A stretch of 51,828 nucleotides of DNA from Clostridia bacterium (GCA_017464845.1 JAFTYD010000018.1:1-51828), one strand, 5' to 3'; positions 7,963 through 15,046 are shown, counted from the first letter of the stretch. Numbers and translations are program-made. The notes: generated by a model from the letters alone, not told the origin.

Positions 7963-8883
7963 ATGAATAAATATAAATCTTTTTCTTTTAGTGTATTATT
8001 TGTTTTGTTAGTGGCTTTTAGTTTGCTATTTCACTTGCCTATCAATAACAAAAATGTTTACGCAAATTCTGAAGTAGAGATTGTTGAAAGTGGAAAATTT
8101 GAATTTGATGAAACAAACATTTCTTGGTCATTAGATAGTGAAGGTGTTTTAACTTTTAGTGGTAGTGGAACAATTCCAAATGAAGAGAATTGGTTGGATA
8201 GATTTATTGTGTTAGACCAAGCAAAATCAATTGTTATTAAAAATGGAATTACAGGTCTTGCAGAAGGAGTATTTAGAAACTTTCAATATGTTGAGTCAAT
8301 TGTTTTGCCAAAGAGTATTACGGTTATAAGCAATAATGCGTTTTGTGGTTGTAAAGCACTTACAAGTTTAACGATACCAGATACTGTAATAGAAATTGGA
8401 TATAAAGCATTTATATATTGTGAAAATCTAAAAACAATTAAGATACCTGAAAATATACAAATAATTAACAGTTATACTTTTGTGTTTTCTTATGTAGAAA
8501 AACTTATTCTTCCTTGTGGTTTAGAGTTTAATATTTTAGATTATTATAAAGAAGAAAGTACAACTCAAGGAGTTTATGATACAAAATTTTCTGAAGGTGA
8601 TGTTGAGATTGAGTATTATCACACAAGTTTAAGAGATTGGAGAACAATCAAAGATTCAACAACAACAGAATATGGTAAACAAATAAGAACTTGTGATTGT
8701 GGAGAAATTGAGGAATTTCGTAAAAAAGATAAATTACCAAAAGAAGGTTTAAGTGTTGGAGCAATTGTTGGAATTACACTTGGTTCAGTGTTTGTTCTTG
8801 GAATTGTTGTGTTTGTACTTGTTTGGTTTGTTATCAAGAAAAAAACTTGGTCAGACTTTGTTGCAATATTCAAAAAGAAATAA
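7963..8883 (+). CDS. BspA-type leucine-rich-repeat surface protein
   Basis: 306 aa. A signal peptide (about 1-34, cleavage after VYA) leads to an exported region. This contains three or four LRR_5/BspA-type units, with recurring 'I.LP.SI..I...AF..C..L..I.IP' spacing around residues 85-175. A short Cys-containing segment (TCDCGEIEE) precedes a C-terminal membrane helix (about 266-290) and a Lys-rich tail. The protein is therefore anchored by its C-terminus with the LRRs outside. Such proteins bind host or microbial surfaces in gut bacteria. It is short for the family. AAAGGAGA sets the start. Confidence 0.8.
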   Translation: MNKYKSFSFSVLFVLLVAFSLLFHLPINNKNVYANSEVEIVESGKFEFDETNISWSLDSEGVLTFSGSGTIPNEENWLDRFIVLDQAKSIVIKNGITGLAEGVFRNFQYVESIVLPKSITVISNNAFCGCKALTSLTIPDTVIEIGYKAFIYCENLKTIKIPENIQIINSYTFVFSYVEKLILPCGLEFNILDYYKEESTTQGVYDTKFSEGDVEIEYYHTSLRDWRTIKDSTTTEYGKQIRTCDCGEIEEFRKKDKLPKEGLSVGAIVGITLGSVFVLGIVVFVLVWFVIKKKTWSDFVAIFKKK

Positions 8884-8910
8884 GTGGGCTTTTTTGTCCA
8901 CTTTTTATTT
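8882..8910 (+). terminator. intrinsic terminator after the LRR gene
   Basis: Stem AAGTGGGC/GTCCACTT with a T6 loop, followed by a T-run. Confidence 0.75.
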
Positions 8911-8943
8911 ATATAATTTAATGCACAACAAATTAAAAATATG

Positions 8944-8952
8944 TGCTATAAT
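8944..8952 (+). promoter_or_regulatory. extended -10 of the GNAT gene
   Basis: TGCTATAAT, identical to the -10 of the hpt promoter including the preceding AAAAATATG. No convincing -35. Confidence 0.6.
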
Positions 8953-8973
8953 ATTTTTCAAATAGGAGTTATT

Positions 8974-9408
8974 ATGAAAATAATAAGATATCAAAATGAA
9001 TATAGAGATGATATGATTTATATGTACCTAACTGCAAAAAATGCGCTTGGTACTGTTCCAAAATTAAAAGAAGATTTGTTGGATATTGAAAGCAACTACT
9101 TCAAACAAGGTGGATATTTTTGGTTAGCAATTGACGATAACAATAGAGTTATAGGTTGTATCGGTATTAAAATTTTTGGCAATTCTGCTGAAGTAAAAAG
9201 ATTGTTTATTTTACCCAACTTAAAAAGACAAGGTATTGGAACAAAACTCTTTGACACCTTGGAAGATTACGCAAAAGAAAGAAATGTCAAAGAATTAAAA
9301 CTTCATTTGGGAGATATTAAATATTATTTTGAGTCAAGATTTTTTTATGCAAAAAAAGGTTTTGTTGAGTATGAACCTAGATATATGAGAAAAAGTTTGA
9401 TTGATTGA
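8974..9408 (+). CDS. GNAT-family N-acetyltransferase
   Basis: 144 aa, the usual size of a single GNAT domain. The acetyl-CoA site is RLFILPNLKRQGIGTKLF (Q/RxxGxG at about 90-95). The last strands end at GFVEYEPRYMRKS, as in GNATs with small-molecule or peptide substrates. The substrate is not predictable. An in-frame ATG exists at 8941, but it lies inside the promoter's -10. The ATG at 8974 has TAGGAG 5 nt upstream and is preferred. The gene lies immediately upstream of the reverse-transcriptase locus, in the same direction. No clear terminator separates them, but that locus has its own promoter. Confidence 0.85.
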   Translation: MKIIRYQNEYRDDMIYMYLTAKNALGTVPKLKEDLLDIESNYFKQGGYFWLAIDDNNRVIGCIGIKIFGNSAEVKRLFILPNLKRQGIGTKLFDTLEDYAKERNVKELKLHLGDIKYYFESRFFYAKKGFVEYEPRYMRKSLID

Positions 9409-9432
9409 AATAATTATATTAATTGATAAAAT

Positions 9433-9462
9433 TTGACACAATTTGATTTTGTGTGATATAAT
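9433..9462 (+). promoter_or_regulatory. consensus promoter of the RT-associated RNA, with dyad in spacer
   Basis: Perfect TTGACA (9433-9438), an 18-nt spacer, then perfect TATAAT (9457-9462) with a TG extension. It is among the strongest-looking promoters in the window. A 6-bp dyad ACACAA/TTGTGT (9436-9441, 9449-9454) lies between the two boxes and could be an operator. The predicted start falls at about 9469, the first base of the closing helix of the RNA. Confidence 0.85.
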
Positions 9463-9468
9463 TTGTTT

Positions 9469-9598
9469 AAGAAAGGAAAGTATGTTATACATCTGTGGTG
9501 AGGCGAAGCATATTTTTTATTAAGTCTTGCAGATGGCTAAAGTATGTTCAGTCTTGTAGCATTTTATGCTTTCAAAGCACATTCCTTTCTTTTTTATT
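9469..9598 (+). ncRNA. putative RT-associated structured RNA (~130 nt)
   Basis: The predicted transcript begins with AAGAAAGGAA (9469-9478) and ends with its perfect complement TTCCTTTCTT (9582-9591), followed by a T-rich run. The two ends thus form a 10-bp closing helix with a terminator-like tail. Inside are a GTAT/ATAC hairpin (9480-9490), a CATCTG/CAGATG helix (9490-9495 with 9530-9535) and an AGCAT/ATGCT hairpin (9558-9570). Two direct repeats also occur: AGTATGTT (9479, 9541) and AGTCTTGYAG (9523, 9550). There is no open frame of note. It ends 6 nt before the reverse transcriptase. It could be a template or primer RNA, or alternatively a regulatory leader. Confidence 0.6.
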
Positions 9599-9604
9599 TA
9601 GATT

Positions 9605-10807
9605 ATGATGAGTATAATAAATTCACTATTAGATAAAGGTAAGTGGCAAGAGTTTTTGGAACAAAAGATTTCAAAATCTCATATGACCAAAACAGAAGAA
9701 CAAAACTTAATTGATTTTGTGAACAATGAAGAGTATTATGATGTGGCAAAGGAAATTGTTGATGGCACATATATTTTTTCTGTTCCAAACAAAGCTATGG
9801 TAAACAAAAGTGGTAGCACAAAAAAGAGAGTTGTTTATACCTTTGACAATGTTGAAAGTATGATACTTAAGTTTGTTGTTTTCAATATGTCAAAATATGA
9901 CAGTGTGTTTAGTGACAACTGCTATTCTTTTAGAAAGAACTCAACTGTTAGAAAAGCTTTTTATAATGTTATAGACAACACAGATATAAACGATATGTAT
10001 GTTTACAAATTGGATATTAGTAATTATTTCAATAGTATAGATGTATCAAAATTACTTCCTATGCTTGAAAATATATTTGCTGATGATGTAAAATTATACT
10101 CATTTTTCAAAGATATTCTCACCGTAGATAAGTCTATGTTCAATGGTGAAATTGTAGAAGAAAAAAGAGGAGTTATGGCAGGAACTTCAATGTCAACATT
10201 TTTTGCAAATGTTTATCTTATGGATATGGATAAGTATTTTCAAAATAACGGAACAATCTATGCTAGATACTCTGATGATATAATCATTATGGATAAGGAT
10301 ATTGATAACTTAAAAAAGAATATATCATATATTCATAGTGTAATAAAAAGTCGTGGACTTACTATCAATTCTGACAAAGAAGAACTCTTTATGCCACATA
10401 CACCTTGGAACTTTTTAGGTTTTGAATATAACAATGGTGTTGTAGATTTATCTGATGTTACTTTGAAGAAAATAAAAGATAAGATAAGAAGAAAAGGTAG
10501 AGCTTTGTTTAGATGGAAAGTAAAAAAAGAAAAGACTACCGAACACGCTATAAAAGTTATGTTAAGAGTCTTTAACAACAAATTCTATAGAGAAGACCAT
10601 CAAAAAGATTTAACTTGGAGCAAATGGTTTTTCCCTGTTATTACTACCCATAAGAAGTTAGAGATAATAGATAATTATTTAGTACAATATTTGAGATACT
10701 TGTCAACAGGTAGATTTTCAAAGAAAAACTACAATATCACTTATGACTACTTGAAAAGTTTAGGTTTTAGGAGCCTTGTGAATGAATATTATAAATCAAA
10801 AAAATAG
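9605..10807 (+). CDS. reverse transcriptase of an unassigned (UG/DRT/retron-like) group
   Basis: 400 aa. Motif A is KLDISNYFNSI with D137. Motif C is YARYSDDIII with D224 and D225, so the catalytic triad is intact. The segment between them, RGVMAGTSMSTFFANVYL (188-205), stands where retrons have QGxPxSP, group II introns QGGxxSP and DGRs xGxxxSQ; none fits. The ~120-aa C-terminal region after the palm (WSKWFFPVITT, YLSTGRFSKKNY, LGFRSLVNEYY) is alpha-helical. It has no endonuclease, maturase zinc finger or fused nuclease. No ribosome-binding site precedes ATG 9605 (or 9608), and an in-frame TAG lies at 9599. It sits alone behind the structured RNA, as in single-gene defence RTs. The group assignment is open. 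Confidence 0.85.
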   Translation: MMSIINSLLDKGKWQEFLEQKISKSHMTKTEEQNLIDFVNNEEYYDVAKEIVDGTYIFSVPNKAMVNKSGSTKKRVVYTFDNVESMILKFVVFNMSKYDSVFSDNCYSFRKNSTVRKAFYNVIDNTDINDMYVYKLDISNYFNSIDVSKLLPMLENIFADDVKLYSFFKDILTVDKSMFNGEIVEEKRGVMAGTSMSTFFANVYLMDMDKYFQNNGTIYARYSDDIIIMDKDIDNLKKNISYIHSVIKSRGLTINSDKEELFMPHTPWNFLGFEYNNGVVDLSDVTLKKIKDKIRRKGRALFRWKVKKEKTTEHAIKVMLRVFNNKFYREDHQKDLTWSKWFFPVITTHKKLEIIDNYLVQYLRYLSTGRFSKKNYNITYDYLKSLGFRSLVNEYYKSKK

Positions 10808-10828
10808 ACATCATCGTCTATTTTTTTA
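10802..10828 (+). terminator. intrinsic terminator after the RT gene
   Basis: Stem AAATAGAC/GTCTATTT with loop ATCATC and a T-run. The stem overlaps the RT stop codon and ends just before the convergent hpt stop. Confidence 0.85.
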
Positions 10829-10832
10829 TATA

Positions 10833-11345
10833 TTAATCTTGGTCGTAGATATAGATATCTTTTAAGTTTCTATACTTTTCATCAAGGTCAAGTCCAAAAC
10901 CGATTACAAAAAGGTCTTCTATTGTTTTTCCTATAATATCAGGTTTAAAGTCATGTTTACGCTTTGATGGTTTGTCAAGCAAAGTTACAAATGTTAATGA
11001 GCTTGGTTTTCTGCTATAAAGTTCTTCTTTAAGTTTGCTTAAGGTAAGACCGGTATCGACTATATCTTCCACAATAATGACATCTCTGTCTTTTATGTCA
11101 AGTTCTAAATCTTTCTTAAAATGTAAAACTCCTGTACTTTGTGTACCACCAGAATAACTGCTTACTTGCAAGAAGTCAATGTCCATCATAAGGTCGATAT
11201 GTTTGATAAGTTCGCTATGAAAAGGCGAAGCACCTTTAAGTACACATACAACAATAGGAACTTTACCTTGGAATTTTTCAGTAATTTCTTTTCCAAGTCT
11301 TTTGCTTATTTCGACTATTTCTTCATGTGTTATTAATAGTTTCAT
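10833..11345 (-). CDS. hpt: hypoxanthine-guanine phosphoribosyltransferase
   Basis: 170 aa; salvages hypoxanthine and guanine with PRPP to give IMP and GMP. The PRPP loop is VIIVEDIVDTGLTL (two acidic residues, then DTG). The early VCVLKGASPF segment and the FVIGFGLDLDEKYRNL block near the C-terminus are standard for Hpt. The longer in-frame start at 11372 falls inside the promoter. The ATG at 11345 has AAGGAG 6 nt upstream and yields the usual MKLLITHEEI start. Hpt usually sits by tilS and ftsH in Bacillota; here it stands alone and converges on the RT gene. Confidence 0.93.
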   Translation of the reverse strand: MKLLITHEEIVEISKRLGKEITEKFQGKVPIVVCVLKGASPFHSELIKHIDLMMDIDFLQVSSYSGGTQSTGVLHFKKDLELDIKDRDVIIVEDIVDTGLTLSKLKEELYSRKPSSLTFVTLLDKPSKRKHDFKPDIIGKTIEDLFVIGFGLDLDEKYRNLKDIYIYDQD

Positions 11346-11370
11346 CTTTTTCTCCTTATTTAATAAAAGC

Positions 11371-11399
11371 ATTATAGCACATATTTTTAAATTTGTGTA
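11371..11399 (-). promoter_or_regulatory. hpt promoter
   Basis: Minus strand: TACACA, a 17-nt spacer, then TATAAT with TGC extension. It shares an 18-bp block around the -10 with the GNAT promoter at 8935-8952. Confidence 0.65.
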
Positions 11400-11437
11400 G
11401 GGTTTATTTTATTAAAATTTTAAATATCGTTAATAAC

Positions 11438-11466
11438 TTGACTTTAATTTTTTAAGGTGCTATAAC
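11438..11466 (+). promoter_or_regulatory. promoter of the transaldolase-like/rdgB operon
   Basis: TTGACT, a 17-nt spacer, then TATAAC with TGC extension; AAGGAG follows at 11487-11492. Confidence 0.75.
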
Positions 11467-11502
11467 AATTTTTGGAAAATAATTTTAAGGAGAAAAATAA
11501 TT

Positions 11503-12180
11503 ATGGAACTTATGTTTGATAATGCAAATTTAGAAACTTTAAAGCATTACGCAGAAATTTATCCTTATGTTGGGGTAACTTCAAATCCTACAATCATTAA
11601 AGCAGAAGGAAAGATTGATTTCTTTAATCATTTTAGAAATATTCGTGAACTTATTGGAGAAAGATCATTACATATCCAAGTTGTTTCAACAAACGCAAAA
11701 GATATTATTGCAGAAGCAAAAAGAATAACAACTGAAATAGACAAAGATGTTTATATCAAAATTCCAGTAACAGAAGAAGGCTTAAAAGCTATTAAGGTTT
11801 TAAAATCTGAAGGATACAACATTACAGCAACTGCAATCTACACAAAAATTCAAGGACTTCTTGCGATTTCTGCTGGTGCTGATTATATTGCTCCATACTT
11901 TAATAGAATTGAAAAGAGAGGCGAAGATCCTGTTGATACTATTGCTTGCTTCCATCAAAATATAGTTGCAACAAATGCAAAAACAAAGATTCTTGCTGCA
12001 AGTTTCCATTCTGGTGAACAAGTTATCAAAGCATTAAAGGCTGGTGCAGAATCCGTTACACTTCAACCTAGTCTTTTAAGTGAAATGGTTTGTCAAGATT
12101 ATATTAATAGCGCTGTTGAAGTTTTCGCAAATGACTTTGAAAGCTCTCAAGGATATAAAAATATCTTAGAAATTAAATAA
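11503..12180 (+). CDS. transaldolase / fructose-6-phosphate aldolase family (TalC/FSA type)
   Basis: 225 aa, matching the short TalC/FSA branch. These class I TIM-barrel enzymes either transfer a dihydroxyacetone unit (pentose phosphate pathway) or cleave fructose-6-phosphate. Visible motifs are FDNANLETL, GVTSNPTII (about 24-32), the Schiff-base lysine K86 in YIKIPVT, NITATAIYT and AASFHSGEQV. The transaldolase and FSA activities cannot be separated by eye. It is the first gene of an operon with rdgB 21 nt downstream. The start is set by AAGGAG. Confidence 0.85.
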   Translation: MELMFDNANLETLKHYAEIYPYVGVTSNPTIIKAEGKIDFFNHFRNIRELIGERSLHIQVVSTNAKDIIAEAKRITTEIDKDVYIKIPVTEEGLKAIKVLKSEGYNITATAIYTKIQGLLAISAGADYIAPYFNRIEKRGEDPVDTIACFHQNIVATNAKTKILAASFHSGEQVIKALKAGAESVTLQPSLLSEMVCQDYINSAVEVFANDFESSQGYKNILEIK

Positions 12181-12201
12181 ATTTAGTTAAAGGATACAAC
12201 A

Positions 12202-12786
12202 ATGGAAAAAATTATTTTAGCTTCAAACAACCAACACAAAATCAAAGAGTTTAAACAAATCTTAAAAGACTATGAAATCTTACCACTTAGTGAAATTGGT
12301 TTTGATGAAGAAATAGAAGAAAACGGAACAACTTTTCAAGAAAACTCAAAGATAAAAGTTGATGCAATTTCAAAATACTTAAAAGATAACAATCTTGAAG
12401 GTTATATGGTTATGGGTGATGATAGTGGTCTTTGTGTTGACGCATTAGACGGTGCACCTGGAGTTTTTAGTGCTAGATATGCAGAAGAACATAACACTCA
12501 AGCAAACAGAGACTTACTTTTGAAGAACTTAAACGGAATTGAAAATCGTGAAGCAAAGTTTGTTTGTGTTATTACCTTGAAAAAACCTAACGGAGAATAT
12601 ATAGTAAGTCAAGGTGAAGTAAAGGGTCGTATTTTAACAGAAGAAACTGGCGATACAAGTTTTGGATACGATTGCTTGTTCTTTAGTCACGAACTTCAAA
12701 AATCATTTGGTCATGCAACTCCTGACGAAAAGAATGCTATTTCTCATCGTGGCAGAGCAATTCAAAACTTACTTGCAAAATTATAA
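12202..12786 (+). CDS. rdgB: XTP/dITP pyrophosphatase (HAM1/RdgB family)
   Basis: 194 aa, normal for the family. It hydrolyses non-canonical purine triphosphates (XTP, dITP, ITP) to monophosphates and PPi to keep them out of DNA and RNA. Motifs include ASNNQHKIKEF (SxNxxK nucleotide-binding start), GDDSGLCVDALDGAPGVFSARY, SFGYDCLFF and SHRGRAIQNL. The weak AAAGGA site suggests coupling to the transaldolase gene 21 nt upstream. A second, divergent HAM1 paralogue lies at 42511-43242. Confidence 0.93.
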   Translation: MEKIILASNNQHKIKEFKQILKDYEILPLSEIGFDEEIEENGTTFQENSKIKVDAISKYLKDNNLEGYMVMGDDSGLCVDALDGAPGVFSARYAEEHNTQANRDLLLKNLNGIENREAKFVCVITLKKPNGEYIVSQGEVKGRILTEETGDTSFGYDCLFFSHELQKSFGHATPDEKNAISHRGRAIQNLLAKL

Positions 12787-12790
12787 AAAT

Positions 12791-12820
12791 AAAAACTTGT
12801 CTGTTTTGACAAGTTTTTTT
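12791..12820 (+). terminator. intrinsic terminator after rdgB
   Basis: Perfect 11-bp stem AAAAACTTGTC/GACAAGTTTTT with loop TGTTTT and a T-run. Confidence 0.92.
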
Positions 12821-12835
12821 GTCATGTTAATAAAA

Positions 12836-12864
12836 TTGACATTAAAAAAAATGTTAGATATACT
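12836..12864 (+). promoter_or_regulatory. leaderless promoter of the GNAT gene at 12871
   Basis: TTGACA, a 17-nt spacer, then TATACT. The ATG begins 7 nt after the last -10 base, at the predicted transcription start. Confidence 0.8.
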
Positions 12865-12870
12865 ACCTGT

Positions 12871-13638
12871 ATGGAAAGTATAGATAAAACTTTAAAATAT
12901 TATGAACTATTAATGGCACATGATGATTTAAAAAATATAACAGAGTATCCTTTGCAAGAAGGGTATAAATTTGTTTTTTTCAAATCACATGAAGATATTG
13001 ATGAGTGGATAAGAATACATATTGAAAGCAAAGAGTTTTGTTCACTAATTGAAGCAAGAAAGATTTTTCATGATTACTATGACAAATTGGGAGATAAGAT
13101 TTATTCACAATGCTTATTCATTGAGGATAAAAACGAAAAGAAAATCGCAACAGCAACTTTGTCTTTAAACTGTGAATACGGTTATTCTTGTGTTCTTGAC
13201 TGGTTTGCGATAAGTAAAGATTATCAAGGCAAGGGACTTTCTAAACCTCTATTGTATAGAATGTTAACACTTGCAAAAGAGCAAGGGTTTAATAAAATTC
13301 TTTTACATACTCAAACACATACCTTTGTTGCAGTAAAGGTATATTTAGATTTTGGATTTAAACCGATTTTTACGGACGAAGGAAAAGAAGGTTGGCAAAT
13401 TGTTAACAATATTTTAAATCACGAAAAATTGGCAAATATCGGCAAAATTAACAAAGAAAAGATGTATGACTCCCTTGTGCTAAGTATAAAGGATAAACTT
13501 GACAAAATGCATAGCGATTATAGTTATAGTGTTTGGTACAAGAACGGACGAAATGATGTTTATGTTTATGAGAAAGGAATGTTTTATTCTTACAAGTTTA
13601 TAAAAAGTCAAAAAGGGATTGAATTAATAAAGTTGTAA
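12871..13638 (+). CDS. GNAT-family acetyltransferase with N- and C-terminal extensions
   Basis: 255 aa. The GNAT core lies at about 80-165: CVLDWFAIS strand, then the acetyl-CoA loop YQGKGLSKPLLYRM, then LHTQTHTFVAVKVYLDFGFKP. An ~80-residue helical N-terminal part and a ~90-residue C-terminal part (rich in Lys, Tyr, Asp) flank it. Substrate unknown. There is no ribosome-binding site. The -10 ends six bases before the ATG, so the mRNA is predicted to start at or next to the A of AUG. It is transcribed alone. Confidence 0.8.
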   Translation: MESIDKTLKYYELLMAHDDLKNITEYPLQEGYKFVFFKSHEDIDEWIRIHIESKEFCSLIEARKIFHDYYDKLGDKIYSQCLFIEDKNEKKIATATLSLNCEYGYSCVLDWFAISKDYQGKGLSKPLLYRMLTLAKEQGFNKILLHTQTHTFVAVKVYLDFGFKPIFTDEGKEGWQIVNNILNHEKLANIGKINKEKMYDSLVLSIKDKLDKMHSDYSYSVWYKNGRNDVYVYEKGMFYSYKFIKSQKGIELIKL

Positions 13639-13650
13639 ATGTTTTATTGT

Positions 13651-13679
13651 TTGACTGAAAATTAAATTAATTATATAAT
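13651..13679 (+). promoter_or_regulatory. promoter of the zinc-ribbon membrane protein
   Basis: TTGACT, a 17-nt spacer, then a perfect TATAAT. Here, unlike the leaderless genes, a leader of about 20 nt with AAGGAG follows. Confidence 0.75.
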
Positions 13680-13706
13680 TGATAAAACAAGGAGATATTA
13701 TAAAGT

Positions 13707-14165
13707 ATGTTTGGTGGATTAAAAAAAAAGATATACAAACTAAACGCTGATATATCAGATGTTGATAGAACTTCAAAAGCAAAAAAATTAAAAAGAAAAC
13801 TATTGATTTTCGGGTTGCTTATGATGATTGTTGGATTTGGTGGTGTAGTTGCTTGTTTTATTTACATGATAACAAATATTACAAATTTGACTAGATCAAA
13901 TTTATTTTCATATGCAATAATATATTTGTATATTCCACTTCTTGCACTTGGTGTAGTTGGAGTATCAATAACAAAACTTGCTTTCAAAGTTGATACGTCA
14001 GAATCAATAAGACCTTTTTGTCTAAATTGTAGAACTCCAGTTGAAGGTAATGAAAAGTATTGCATGAATTGTGGAACAAGACTTAATTCAAAGTGTCCAA
14101 AGTGTGGTACGTTTAATGATGGAAAAAGGGATACTTGCAGAAATTGTAACGAAAGATTATTTTAA
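13707..14165 (+). CDS. two-TM membrane protein with two C-terminal zinc ribbons
   Basis: 152 aa. A charged N-terminus is followed by two membrane helices (about 30-53 and 68-92). Two zinc-ribbon units in tandem follow: CLNCRTPVEGNEKYCMNCG (about 111-129) and CPKCG with CRNC (about 132-149). Eight cysteines would bind two zinc ions on the cytosolic side. Such ribbons often mediate protein or nucleic-acid contacts; the role is unknown. AAGGAG lies 12-13 nt before the ATG, slightly far. A hairpin terminator follows. Confidence 0.75.
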   Translation: MFGGLKKKIYKLNADISDVDRTSKAKKLKRKLLIFGLLMMIVGFGGVVACFIYMITNITNLTRSNLFSYAIIYLYIPLLALGVVGVSITKLAFKVDTSESIRPFCLNCRTPVEGNEKYCMNCGTRLNSKCPKCGTFNDGKRDTCRNCNERLF

Positions 14166-14167
14166 AG

Positions 14168-14200
14168 AAATTAAACATTTTTGTTTAATTTTTTTTTAAT
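14168..14200 (+). terminator. intrinsic terminator
   Basis: Stem AAATTAAAC/GTTTAATTT followed by a T-run. It separates the zinc-ribbon gene from the leaderless acyltransferase promoter. Confidence 0.75.
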
Positions 14201-14208
14201 TATTCGTT

Positions 14209-14237
14209 TTGTTAATTAGTGTCGAATATTGTATAAT
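14209..14237 (+). promoter_or_regulatory. leaderless promoter of the acyltransferase
   Basis: TTGTTA, a 17-nt spacer, then a perfect TATAAT. The ATG follows after six bases. Confidence 0.75.
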
Positions 14238-14243
14238 TGACAC

Positions 14244-14969
14244 ATGACTAAGATGAAAAAAGCAAAGAAAAGAAAATTATATTTTAGAATGTTAAAACGC
14301 ATGATGCGTATGAAATACAAACAACCAAGATTTATTTTCCTTGGTGAAGAACTTGACAAAAGTTCAATTGTCCTCAGTAATCATGAAGGAACTGATGCGC
14401 CAATGGCGTTAGAGATTTATTATGATGCACCAATGAGAATGTGGGGTGCTCATGAAATGAATTCAGGACTTGTTAAGATGTATAAATACCAATCTCGAGT
14501 TTATTATCGCGAAAAGAAACATTGGAATTTGCACCTTGCAAGATTATTCTGTTTGATAGCAAGTCCACTTACAAATATTTTTTATAGTGGATTTGATTTG
14601 ATTTCAACTTACAAGGATACAAGACTCAGAAAAACATTGAATGAAAGTATTGAATCCATAAAACAAGGCGACAACATAATAATCTTCCCAGAAGACTCAA
14701 CAAAGGGATATTTGTCAGAACTTGAAGGATTTCATGCTGGCTTTGTTTTGCTTGCTCAAAGATGTTTAAAGGAAGGAATAGATGTACCAATCTTTGTATC
14801 TTATTACAGAAAGTCTGACAATACTTACATATTTGATAAACCAGTTTTATTTTCTGAATTAATCAAAAACGGAGAAAACAAAAAGGAAGTTGCTGACAAA
14901 CTTAGACTTAGATGTAACGAACTAGGAAAAATGCAATTTGAAGAAGAAAAGAAAGAAGGAGAAGCCTAA
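14244..14969 (+). CDS. PlsC-like lysophospholipid/1-acylglycerol-3-phosphate acyltransferase
   Basis: 241 aa. Acyltransferase block I is SNHEGTDAP, with His and Asp separated by three residues instead of the usual four (HX4D). Block III is IIFPEDSTKGY, matching FPEGTxS. A hydrophobic segment near 100-120 probably contacts the membrane. Likely role: acylation of lysophospholipid in membrane lipid synthesis. The shortened block I could change activity. No ribosome-binding site; predicted leaderless. The C-terminus is Glu/Lys-rich. In the +1 frame a further Lys-rich tail continues to a TAG at 15004-15006, suggesting a frameshift or an old indel. Confidence 0.75.
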   Translation: MTKMKKAKKRKLYFRMLKRMMRMKYKQPRFIFLGEELDKSSIVLSNHEGTDAPMALEIYYDAPMRMWGAHEMNSGLVKMYKYQSRVYYREKKHWNLHLARLFCLIASPLTNIFYSGFDLISTYKDTRLRKTLNESIESIKQGDNIIIFPEDSTKGYLSELEGFHAGFVLLAQRCLKEGIDVPIFVSYYRKSDNTYIFDKPVLFSELIKNGENKKEVADKLRLRCNELGKMQFEEEKKEGEA

Positions 14970-15011
14970 GAAGAAATCTAAAAAGGAAAAATCTTCAAAG
15001 GGATAGAAAAT

Positions 15012-15046
15012 AAAAGAAGCAAATAAGTTTTGCTTCTTTTTTATTT
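15012..15046 (+). terminator. intrinsic terminator
   Basis: Perfect 12-bp stem AAAAGAAGCAAA/TTTGCTTCTTTT and a T-run. Confidence 0.9.

Noticed and set aside
8941-8973. Longer start for the GNAT gene
   Set aside because: The upstream ATG lies within the -10 region; the ATG at 8974 has TAGGAG in front.
9605-10807. RT as a group II intron maturase
   Set aside because: No intron domain V/VI-like end, no maturase or HNH domain, and the palm motif is YSDD rather than the usual YADD context.
9433-10828. RT locus as a diversity-generating retroelement
   Set aside because: No template/variable repeat pair of about 100 bp was seen in the window, and the RT lacks the SQ of the DGR motif.
11346-11372. 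Longer start for hpt
   Set aside because: It would begin inside the promoter; the ATG at 11345 has AAGGAG and the normal Hpt start.
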